Of a stretch of 64,000 bases of DNA, positions 56,001-64,000 are shown piece by piece. Each line of letters starts with the position of its first letter. Position 1 is the first letter of the stretch. The notes beneath the pieces were generated by a model. The model ran no database searches. It was given only the letters and a program-made list of their open reading frames with translations, and was not told the origin of the DNA. Source of the DNA: Asterochloris sp. CNOR1 (lineage: Eukaryota; Chlorophyta; Trebouxiophyceae; Trebouxiales; Trebouxiaceae); NCBI GenBank assembly GCA_963969365.1, contig OZ017760.1, positions 186,001-250,000 on the forward strand, given 5' to 3'. The position numbers and the translations under genes were made by a program.

Positions 56001-56095
56001 TCATCTCTTTGAGGAGAGACTCAGAACTGCCTGCATGACTCAGATAAGTCAACACTTGGTGTACCATCTAATGCAGCGAATTCTGATGCCTGCAT
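50084..56095 (-). CDS. GPC1: Glycerophosphocholine acyltransferase (GPC1 / DUF2838 family membrane protein)
   Basis: Exons on the minus strand: 55966-55834, 55589-55456, 54882-54775, 54395-54302, 53833-53750, 53148-52951, 52216-52094, 51689-51560, 50454-~50370, all in phase. Family signature in order: VRELIKQQVTPNKILLRDKL, RVYTIEAAVLFTLRWVMYR, KKWHYYMFDFCYVANVLLL, YATGPLAWSVIAFRNSLVFH, SVDK, SLFLHWFPACVAWTERWHP, APYLLWALLYYLK, YDTLFKYTTANPKSAIS, PLAYMGLHISLTAATFAVC, ISAWNGASFYFEVFAHRY. Several segments are strongly hydrophobic, consistent with a multi-pass ER protein. The yeast and plant enzymes acylate glycerophosphocholine to lysophosphatidylcholine with acyl-CoA, part of phosphatidylcholine deacylation-reacylation. 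Both ends are uncertain. The first exon may start at 56095 (MQASEFAALDGTP), but its donor was not found. The 3' end assumes an exon 50207-50084; reading on without splicing would stop at 50243. Confidence 0.86.
51005..51600 (-). repeat. ~180-bp-spaced decayed copies of the GPC1 exon 51689-51560 end
   Basis: The exon end plus donor (plus strand GGCTCACCGTTCCAGGCAGA, then GATGCACAGCACACAGAG) is echoed at ~51370, ~51197 and ~51010, for example GGCTCACTGGTGCAGGCTGA, then CACCAGGCACAGCGCACCCA. That gives one exon end and three degraded copies at about 175-190 bp steps into the downstream intron. Confidence 0.7.
52475..52650 (-). repeat. Decoy copy of GPC1 exon 53148-52951 end
   Basis: The exon end encoding LLWALLYYLK with its donor (plus strand CACCTTCAGGTAGTAAAGCA at ~52949) recurs at ~52485 as CACCTTCAGGTGGTAGAGCA, reading LLWAVLYHLK in the same orientation. 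A weaker echo (GGGCGCCATGAGCAGC) is at ~52634. Splicing 52951 directly to 52216 keeps frame, so the copies are intronic. Confidence 0.8.
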
Positions 56096-56825
56096 GGGAC
56101 TGTACGTGGGCAGCGGAAGTAGCCTACTGCTGTAAGGTGTGCAGTTTGCAATGGCCCATGTACAGTGGTCTGGGCAAGCAGGCAGACGCCAGCGATGGTC
56201 TGCTGCCATCTGGACAGCTGCTGTAGTCGCACTCAAGCAGAAGCGGCTGGCGCGCAACCTGCTGGCTTTCTGCCTGTTGTGCACCATTCCTCTGCTGGGA
56301 GGACCGGCAGCTTTTAGAAGAGTCTAGCTTGGCAGGTGATGGCACATAACAGCAGCGCCTCCTGAGCAGCAGCTCAGACACGCAGCAGCAGAAGGCTCTC
56401 CTCGGCAGCTGGCCAAACACCACATCGCAAGTCAGAACAGGAGTGGGCCACCAAAATTACAGCAAGCGTTTTCACCTGAGCCATCATCCTCCTCGAGTGC
56501 ATTTGGCAGAGCTTCTGCCACTGCAGGGTGCCTGGTCATTGATGGAGCCCTACTCATGGTGTCTTCGCAATGGTGCCTGTGTCTTGCAGGCTATCGTCTA
56601 CATGACTGCTGGCCTGATGAGTTGAGTTGTCTTGATGCTGGCTCGTCCCTTTTGCAAAAGGCCATGGCTGCGGCAGGCAATCGTTCAGATGCTCTAGATG
56701 TCCCTGTGTCTGGAAACTTTGCAGTGATCAGGGAGTCTTACTTCAATCTGATGTTCTTGATGGCAATGGCAGTGACACCGTTTCGAGAACCACCGCTGAG
56801 CCCGCCACACCTTAGCCAGCACACC
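56096..56825. promoter_or_regulatory. Divergent intergenic region (GPC1 / RRP8)
   Basis: About 730 bp between divergent genes with no convincing coding exon apart from possible 5' exons of GPC1. It presumably holds both promoters. An in-frame Met upstream at 56664 (MAAAGNRSDALDVPV) could extend RRP8. Confidence 0.35.
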
Positions 56826-59800
56826 ATGGCTGCTGAGGACCTCATGGAGGTACCTGACTGGGGGCCCTCCCTGGAGGGCCCTGCAGACTATCCCTCCCTG
56901 TCTGTGAAGGAACTGAGCAGGAATAGGAAAACAAAACGCAAGCACAGGCATGAGGACCTGGAGCTGGCCAGAATGGCAGCTGGGATGGTGCAGATCGACT
57001 TTGCTGCCACCCCAGGTGAGCAGGCAGGCCCTTGAGCTAGCGTGGCGCCTGCTGGTGCTTTCCGATAACTGGCACATGGCCAACTGGCTCTGGGCCTGTC
57101 TGCAGATGCTGCTGGCCAGTCTACAAAGCCAAAGGCAGCTGCAGCACAGCCTGAGCAGGCTGACGCACCTGCCAAGCAGCACAAGCAGAGCAGGCGCAAC
57201 AAGTTCAAGCAGGCAGGGGCGGGGCCGCCGCTTGGGCCAGCCCAGGGTGGACCTGCCGCAGAGGCAGCAGAGCAGCCAAGGAGGGCTGCCGGGAAGAGGA
57301 AGCAGGCGCCATGTGCACAACCTGCCAAAGCAGCAGAGCTGCCTTGGCCAGGCCAGGAGCCACAATCCGTTGCCAGCCGCGGCCCGGGTGACATGAAGGG
57401 CCTCACAGCAGTCCACACCGGGGAGGGCACAGAGACGATCACAAAATCGGGCAAGGAGCCAGCCAAAGGCAAGGGCAGGGCTGCAATCAGGGCCGCAGCC
57501 AAACACAAGGTCCTGCAGCAGCATCAGGGCTCTGCCCTTGGCAACGGCGCTGTGGCTCAGACTGGCAGCAGGCTCCAGGCGTCAGCGGAGGATCCCACTG
57601 GGCTCCTCAAGGGCAAGGGCAAGGGCAAAGACATGGCCGTGCTGCAGCAACCGGGCCCTGCCCCTGCCGACGGTGGTTCCACGCAGACCAGCAGCCAGCC
57701 TGCCACGCCAGGGCAGGCAGTGGCTGGTGTCAGGGGCAAGCGCACCCAGCAGCACCTGGGTGTTGCCCCTGCCAGCAGCAAGCCAGCCTCTGTGAGCCAG
57801 GCTGTGGTCCAAGACACGGGCAAGGGCAGGGCCCAGCGGCCAGAGCAGGGTCCTGCCCCTGCCAGCAGCCAGCCGGCCTCGCCACGCCAGGGGGTGGCGT
57901 CGGGTGCGGACGGGGATGCCCCACTGGGAGCGGATGACATGTCCTTCTTGCAGCAGCTGGCGCTGGCTGCTCAGCGCCACCGCTGCGGCTTTGAGGCGGC
58001 TGAGCGTGCTGCAGCTCCTGACGCCGCACTGGATGCGCTCGCAGACTTGGGCTCCTCTGGGGCGGCTGACCCTGCAGGTGAGAACTGCAGCCCTGCTGCT
58101 GTCGGAGCGCGGGGGCCAGCAACAGCATACTGATGCAGAGGAGGCTCCAGCCTGCCAGGGCAACTGCCGCTCTGAGCGCGCTGTAGCCTCCGCCTCGGCT
58201 GTGCCTGTTGACATAGGCTGCACTGAATGTGCCTGTGGACATAGGCCTCTCTGGGGCTTGCAGGAAATGTGAGGAGGCTGCAGCAGCCTGCTCTGCCAGC
58301 TGAAAGGACTTGTCAGAGCACCTGTTCCTTGGGCTGTAAGGCGGTGGAGCGTGCTGCAGCTGTTATGGTGTATCAACAGCTTGCCCCTTCATTTCTACAC
58401 AGATGCGGGATGGGTTTACCGCTCAGCTTGCAGCCACCGGGCATGCATAACGCAGGCCTTGTCTCACTGTGTCTGCAGTTGTTGTGTGTAGAGGCCCCTG
58501 CCAGGGCTGAGCGGGCAGCTCCCAGCCACTAGAAAATGTGACTTGAGCACTGTCGCTGTGTGCTGAGGATGAGGCCTGGGCTGAGCAATGCCAGTAGCCA
58601 CCATTCATGCAAGTATTGTGCCCACCACTCGCCTGTCTTGTCATGTACGGGGGGTCAATCCCAACAAAACCTGAGGCAAGCCTCATGCCTGCCCTCAGAA
58701 GATGAGGCAGCTGGGCAGAGCGGCGGCTGTCCTGCCATCAGCAAGTTTGACATCGACCCTCAAGTTAATGTGCCTGCTCTTTGCGTGTGCAGAGGATGAG
58801 GCTTGGGCCGAGCGGGCAGCTGCAGAGGCGGTGCAGCGGGCAGCTGAGGAGTGGCCTGGCGGCCTGCAGACGGCTGCAATCCCTCTGTCCAAAAAGGCTC
58901 GCAAGGCCGCACGTGCCCAGGCCACAGCTGCAGCTGCAGCTGCAGAGGGGCCAGACAGAGCGAGGCGGGCGCCCACCCTGCAGCAAGCACAGCCTGCTGG
59001 CGCTGAAACGCTGAAGCAGGCTGCGGTCGAGGCGGGCGCGGCATATAAGCGGAAGCACAAGGGCGGTCTGCTGGACCAGATGCGGGCCAGGCTGTCTGGG
59101 GGGCAGTTCCGTGCGCTGAATGAGCAGCTGTACACGCAGCCCGGGGGCGAGGCCTTCGCCCTCATGCAGGGCAACCCTGGGCTGTTTGACCTCTACCATG
59201 CGGTAAGACTTCTGAGTCGGCCACAAGTGATGTGGTGGGGGTTTGTGGCACGAGAGGGGAAGGTGTGGGCTGTGGCTTCTGTGACCTGTAGCATGAGGTG
59301 AGGCTCTTCAGTGGGACCCGCAAAGATGTGAGTCATGTGCAGGTGGCAGCCCAAGCCTGCTTGATTGAGGTGACCGGTGTGTGTGGGCTTCGGTGTGGGA
59401 CGCCCCAACATGTGGAGTTGTGTGCAGGTGTCTGCCCAAGCTTGCCTGGTGATGTGTCCAGTATGTGTGGGCTTCGCGGGCGGGACACCACAGGTTGTGG
59501 GTTGTGTGCAGGTGGCAGCCGAATCTGATCAGTGTGCGCAGGCGAGTGCCTTCAGTCGGGCACACCCTTCTGTGTGTATGTAGGTCTGTATGTTTGTATG
59601 TACTTTTGCACATCTGTATGCTGCTGTGCAGGGCTTTCGGCAGCAAACGCAGCACTGGCCGGTGCAGCCAGTGCAGCAGGCCATCGCCTGGCTGAATGGG
59701 AGGCCTCACAGCTGGGTGGCGGCTGACTTCGGGTGCGGAGATGCGCAACTAGCTGCCAGCGTGCCCCACAAGGTGCACAGCCTGGACCTGGTGGCCAGTG

Positions 59801-60712
59801 GTCCTGGGGTCATCGCTTGTAACATGGCAGACACGCCTCTGGGTAAGGCACAAGGCACAAGCGCTCAGGCTGCTGAGCTTGCGTGCCAACAAACTCTCCA
59901 TGTTCAGCCTTCCCTTCAAGCTGGCTCTGGCTGGCAGCGTGCAGCCCGCCAACAGGGCTGTGCGTGCTGCCTGGGTGAGGTCTGTTCTTGCTTGCTCCAA
60001 GGCTTCCTGCAGGACGTGGTGCAGGCACTAAGCGCAAGCCCGGATTTTTGCAAGCAGCACAAATAACTGGCATTTTGCTTGTTCAATGCGGCTCTGGCAG
60101 TCAGCATGCTGCCTGGGTGAGGCCTGGACTGGCTTACCTGAGGGTCGCTTGCAAATTCGTTGGCAGCTCCAGCTGAGGGCGTGCACGTGTTTTTACTGAG
60201 GGCCTGAATCAGTGTGAGCAGGCCTGCGAGCTTGACTGCGCAGCGCCCGCAGCGCCGCAATGCCAGCAGCCAGTCGTGCGCTCTGTGGTGTGCCTGAGTC
60301 AGTTGCTGGATGTGTGGCTGCCTGCTGTTCAGTCGTGGTCACGCTTGCCTTGTCTCATTCTGATGCAGAGGATGGCTCCATGGACGCAGTGGTCTTCTGC
60401 CTGGCCTTGATGGGCACAGATTATGGCAGCTTCCTGGAGGAGGCACATCGAGTGCTGCGTGTGGAAGGCCACCTGTGGATAGCAGAAGTGCGCAGCAGGT
60501 TTGCCAAGGGTGTGGAGGCTCTGAAAGGCAGTGAGGGCCAGGAGGACCTGCAGCCTTTCCTGAAGGCGTTGCAGCAGCTGGGTTTCAAGATCCTGCAGAC
60601 AGATGCCTCAAACAGAATGTTTATTACTATTGAAGCACGCAAGAAACAGACTCAGGGTACGGTCCCCAAGCGCTGGCCCAGGCTTAAGGCTTGCCAGTAC
60701 AAGAAACGCTGA
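56826..60712 (+). CDS. RRP8: RRP8 ribosomal RNA-processing methyltransferase (nucleomethylin family)
   Basis: Five exons: 56826-57015, 57106-58077, 58793-59202, 59632-59842, 60369-60712; about 708 residues, all in phase. The C-terminal third is the conserved domain: LLDQMRARLSGGQFRALNEQ, LYTQPGGEAF, NPGLFDLYHAGFRQQTQHWP, then the SAM-binding motif VAADFGCGDAQLA, HSLDLVA, VIACNMADTPL, GSMDAVVFCLALMGTDYGSF, EAHRVLRVEGHLWIAEVRSR and a short basic end. RRP8 methylates adenine N1 in the large-subunit rRNA in the nucleolus and, in animals, also takes part in rDNA silencing. The N-terminal 450 residues are Lys/Arg/Ala/Gln-rich and probably disordered (KQSRRNKFKQ, AAGKRKQAP), like other RRP8 N-termini but longer and repetitive. 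The start was chosen because MAAEDLMEVPDWGPS leads an uninterrupted frame; an upstream in-frame Met at 56664 exists. Confidence 0.93.
57520..57905 (+). repeat. Degenerate ~30-residue coding repeats in the RRP8 N-terminus
   Basis: Three or four units with the pattern LQQ...P(G)xAPAxxxxxxSSQPATPxQ followed by GKG or GKR, for example GPAPADGGSTQTSSQPATPG, GVAPASSKPASVSQAVV and GPAPASSQPASPRQGV. DNA similarity is high around TGCCCCTGCCAGCAGCAAGC. Confidence 0.75.
58550..58595 (+). repeat. Decayed copy of RRP8 exon 58793-59202 start
   Basis: GAGGATGAGGC(C/T)TGGGC(T/C)GAGC occurs at 58565 and at the true exon start (58793), 228 bp apart. The upstream copy lacks a CAG acceptor (GTGCTGAGGATG). A partial echo (GGGCTGAGCGGGCAGCTCCC) lies at 58504. 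Confidence 0.8.
59290..59545 (+). repeat. 84-bp tandem repeat in an RRP8 intron
   Basis: TGTGCAGGTG recurs at 59337, 59421 and 59505 (spacing 84, 84), each followed by a CTGCCCAAGC or GGCAGCC type segment and GTGTGGGCTTCG. About 2.7 units, moderately diverged. Confidence 0.85.
59576..59626 (+). repeat. TGTATG-rich simple sequence before an RRP8 acceptor
   Basis: Pyrimidine/GT-rich stretch (TGTATGTAGGTCTGTATG, TTTGTATGTAC) directly ahead of the acceptor at 59631; it may serve as the polypyrimidine/branch region. Confidence 0.55.
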
Positions 60713-61194
60713 GTGCGAGAGGACGTCCTGCCCCTTTACTTTTTACTCGACCCCTTATGAAATCTGGCAGCCTGCAGCTGGTGCAGGCCGGGCTGCACAC
60801 CCGCATGGTGCTTCATTGACTCTGATGGTGCACCATCGACTGAAGGTGCCTTGCATTGCCCTTTAAGCAGGAGTACATGTGGTGCTCAAGGACATGTGGC
60901 CCTGCTTCAGCACATGCGCAGCCAGGCGTGGCAACTTGCAGCATGCAGAGCTCATGCACTGCTCCTTCTGTGACTTGGCTCTACACGGGCAGAGTAGGCC
61001 TAAGTATGGTAGCTAACCTGTGGTGGCAAAGTACCAAAAGCACAAGCATTTCATAGAAGCCTCTGCTGCTGAATTTGCTGATGTCTGCAATACTCAGCAT
61101 GCTGACTGACCCCAGCGCTGCAGTGGGTGTCATCAGGCTGGCACCCAGAATATGTCATGTGCTGTGTTTTAGCTGGTAAGGCATGGGTTGTTTC
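60713..61194. other. Convergent intergenic region (RRP8 / RING gene)
   Basis: About 480 bp between two convergent stop codons with no coding or RNA signal recognised; presumably two 3' UTRs. Confidence 0.5.
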
Positions 61195-63894
61195 TCAAGA
61201 ATAGATTGCCTTCACTGTTGCTCTGATCAATCTGCGGCAGAGCGGGCAATGCAAATTGCGGTCCATGGCAAGACAACCATCAACTCCATACTGTTCTTCT
61301 GCACAGCGCAAACACGCAACCATATGTCCGCAGGGTGCCAAGAACACTGATTTGGGCTGGTCCATACAAATTATGCACTCCTGCTGACATGTTAGTTCAG
61401 CTGCATCTGCAGACTCCACCAGCGGCGCTGGCACATTTTTGCGACCACCAGCTGACTTGGGCCTGGGCTTGGGTTTAGGTTTTGAATTTGGTTTTGCTGA
61501 AGGCTCCATCGGTTGCTGGTCAGGCAGCTCGTCACCGGTGGTAACAGATCCGGGACCGCTGCGGGAAGGATGGCTACGTAAGCCAGCGTCCAGGTTGGCC
61601 GGTGGCGGCCGTGAGCCAAGCTCAGATGCCCACACAGCAGCAGCAGCAGCTGGCGGGTTGAGCTCGTTCTCCAAAGCAGGGGCAACTGGCTCCCTGTCAC
61701 CGATGTCCAGTGGTGAGCTTCCAAGCAGACGCCTGCTGCTGTCTACAGCGCTGGGCTGCTCCTCACCTGCCGGTGCTGTGGCGAGCACCACTGCCTGACT
61801 GCCTACTCTGTGGTCATTGAGAGAGCCTGCAAGCCATTAAAGATCTGGCTTGTCTTGTGTGCCTTGTACAGAGGTGACAAGATGGGCGGCATGATGCCAG
61901 GCAGTGTGCACTGGCAGGTCACAGCAAACATGTCAGCTGAGGTTTTAGCCACATGAGTGGTGCTTTGCCAGGCAAGGTGCATACATGCTGCTGTAGCAGG
62001 CAAGCAATGCTGAAGGTGCGGCAAAAGCGAGCCTGAAGCTCACCAGGGATGGAGGCTCCCAGGTCTCTGCTGCTGAATATATCAGCCCTGATCTGCAGCT
62101 TTGCCCCGTCCGCATGGAGGAGCTCGGGTGAAGGGCTCTGTGGCAAGGCCAGCAAGTGCTGATGAGGCCTGGAGCAGGCAGGGGATTGTATGTTGATGTT
62201 CTCCCTCAAGGCCATGAGTACTGAGCAGGGGCTGATAGACGTAACAAGCAGTGCAGTTGCAGGAAGTGCCTCTCAAATGAGTCACACAGCTCGAGGGCGC
62301 CTTGATCCCTGCAACGAGATCAAGCACTCATTAACATGTTGCAGCTGCCTGATACAGCAAGTCTTGACGCCGCACCACGGCTCACCTTCCACCAAGATTC
62401 AGCAGGTTTAGGGTAGACGACACATTGCGCTCCTCGCCGAAGGGCTGCTTGCCGGCATCAAGAGTGCTTGGCAATGCACCCTGCTCCTTGCCCTGTGACT
62501 TGTTTATGAGCCTCTGGCGCTGTTTTGACTCATGGCGTCTGCGCTCTGCAAGCTCCTCCTGCATAGGCAACGACAAGGGCTGGTGCTGGCTGAGAGCTGC
62601 GCGGACCTGTTTGTGTCTGGAACAAGAAGGAAAGCACAGCACTGTGCACCACCTCAAGCACTCCATCAAGCCTGTTTCTGGGCGTTGACAGCTGCGTGAG
62701 GCAGCTCGCAAGACTACGGGCACAGTGAAGCATTCAAGTGCACACGCAGAGGGCAAGTAGTGACCCTCACCTCCATCAGAAGCTCCTCCTGTGCTCTCTG
62801 TGCCTTGGCAAGCGCAAAGTCTGCAGCCTTGGCGTCCAACTTGTCCTGCACGCGTCATCAACCGTCAAACAGGACAGAAAAGGACTTCCTTAGGCAGAAA
62901 CAGTAGACGATGTGTTTCTGAAAACCATGATGCTTCTCAACAGCCAGTGGCCAGCAAGTTATGCCTGTTGATTAGTGCTCGAGTGTGCTGCACTGATGCA
63001 GCACAGGTACAGCGTGCACCATCAGCACTCCTTGCCTGCAGAATTGGTAGCACAATTGCTGTGCCAAGGGTGAACCCAAAATCAACACTTGCCACAAGCT
63101 GCAACTGAGAGTCCAGGTGGACTACGGCCGCATGCACTTGTTCCATGCGCTTCTCCACATCTTTTAGCTGCCTGCAGATCAAGTGACACTTAATGAGCTC
63201 ACAGGCAAACACAGATGCCACAGTCCTTCGTGGTCCAGTTGCAGTGCAAGTCTGCTTCAAGATGGGTTGGTGTCTACCTCGGAACTCCGGGTGCAGGCAA
63301 GCATGGCAGACCAAAACACCCCACAGCTCTCACCCGTCAGTCAACTGGCTGTGTCTGTTGCTGTGCAGCTCCTGCAATCTGTTCAGAGTTTCAAGAGCTG
63401 TGACAAGATTCCTGAAAGCTACACTGCGGGTGTCTATCTCTCTGCCTGCAAGATGCAAACAAGGAGGAGCTATTTTTGGGTCTAGGCACTGTGAGCAGTG
63501 TTCTTGGTGCACCCCAGTGAAAGCCTTCATTGAGGCATTGCATTCATCTCACCGATGTGGTATTGCGCAGCACAGTGCGCCCAGTGGGCTTTGATCTGGT
63601 GCTGCTCAAACACAAGTTTGAGAAGCAGGGGGTAAGGGTCTCCGTGCCCTTGCCACTCTTGCAGATGGCTCTCTTGCTCCTGTCCCTGCAAGGTCAATCG
63701 AGATTAATATGTTGATGCAGCACAGGCAAGCTGGTCTGCAATGTCAGACAGGCTGGCACACAGAAGCGATGGGAACATCAGGGCACAGATCACCTCACCT
63801 CAAGGTGCTGTACCAACGATGTATTCAGCTGAAGATGTTCACCATCTTCAGGGAGGGTCAGCAGATCAAACTCCTGCATACTCTTCCCCGCATC
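61195..63894 (-). CDS. Coiled-coil protein with C-terminal RING-HC finger (probable E3 ubiquitin ligase), possibly 5'-partial
   Basis: Nine exons on the minus strand: 63894-63799, 63685-63553, 63445-63334, 63171-63096, 62845-62771, 62606-62386, 62308-62222, 62168-62044, 61826-61195; about 518 residues, all junctions in phase. The middle is helical and charged (NLVTALETLNRLQELHSNRH, QLKDVEKRMEQVHAAVVHL, EELAERRRHESKQRQRLI), so coiled coil is likely. A Pro/Ser/Lys-rich linker (KPNSKPKPKPRPKS) precedes a C3HC4 RING: CIICMDQPKSVFLAPCGHM, ACLRC, then CPLC near the end. C-terminal RINGs of this kind usually recruit E2 enzymes and ubiquitinate a partner bound by the N-terminus. I could not assign it to a named subfamily. 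The first exon listed opens with DAGKSMQEFDLL and has a good acceptor (TTCAG), so an earlier exon probably lies beyond the window; an internal Met there is the alternative start. Confidence 0.82.
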
Positions 63895-64000
63895 CTGAAT
63901 TCGTTGCCACAACACAGTCTAGCTCAGCAATGCAGGCAATCTGGCAGACACCACAACAAACATCTCAGAAGAGCTCTTGAGACCTACAAGCCTGTGTCTG

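Noticed and set aside
57582-58376. Minus-strand ORFs opposite the RRP8 N-terminal exon
   Set aside because: Same effect: low-complexity plus-strand coding leaves open antisense frames. No recognisable protein.

Overview
The window is nuclear DNA of an intron-rich, fairly GC-rich eukaryote. Nearly every coding segment is a short exon ending in GT(G/A)AG and starting after (T)GCAG, and neighbouring exons join in compatible reading phase. A thylakoid-type FKBP, a plant-like kinesin-13 and a plant/fungal GPC acyltransferase point to a green alga, probably a chlorophyte of the trebouxiophyte kind. The lineage is an inference; no marker gene such as rRNA or tRNA was seen.

Layout. 85-2689 (-): FRA10AC1 homologue. 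2843-16131 (+): kinesin-6 (KIF20/KIF23-like) with a very long low-complexity tail. 17254-30003 (+): kinesin-4 (KIF4-like chromokinesin). 30991-35602 (-): kinase-like protein with an HGDLRAPN catalytic loop, carrying an in-frame TGA and other lesions. 36274-46142 (+): kinesin-13 with an N-terminal SAM-like domain. 46254-49080 (-): lumenal FKBP19-like PPIase. 50084-56095 (-): glycerophosphocholine acyltransferase (GPC1 family). 56826-60712 (+): RRP8 rRNA methyltransferase. 61195-63894 (-): coiled-coil RING-finger protein whose 5' end is not settled and may lie beyond the window. Three different mitotic or cytokinetic kinesins thus sit on one strand within about 43 kb, interrupted only by the antisense kinase-like gene.

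The most unusual signal lies in the introns. In all the well-resolved genes except the RING gene and the kinase-like gene, introns carry decayed, same-orientation copies of the adjacent exon edge, splice site included, usually 70-250 bp away and sometimes in 3-4 tandem copies. They look like successive generations of local duplication of exon/intron boundaries, and give a plausible route for intron growth and decoy splice sites. The window also holds two minisatellite-like arrays, several coding tandem repeats, three GC-AG introns and a 27-nt microexon.

Exon coordinates come from hand splicing: open frame, splice consensus, phase match and family conservation. Motor domains, FKBP, GPC1 and RRP8 are resolved to the base for most exons. 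The 5' ends of kinesin-4, FKBP and GPC1, the kinesin tails, and most of the kinase-like gene are approximate.
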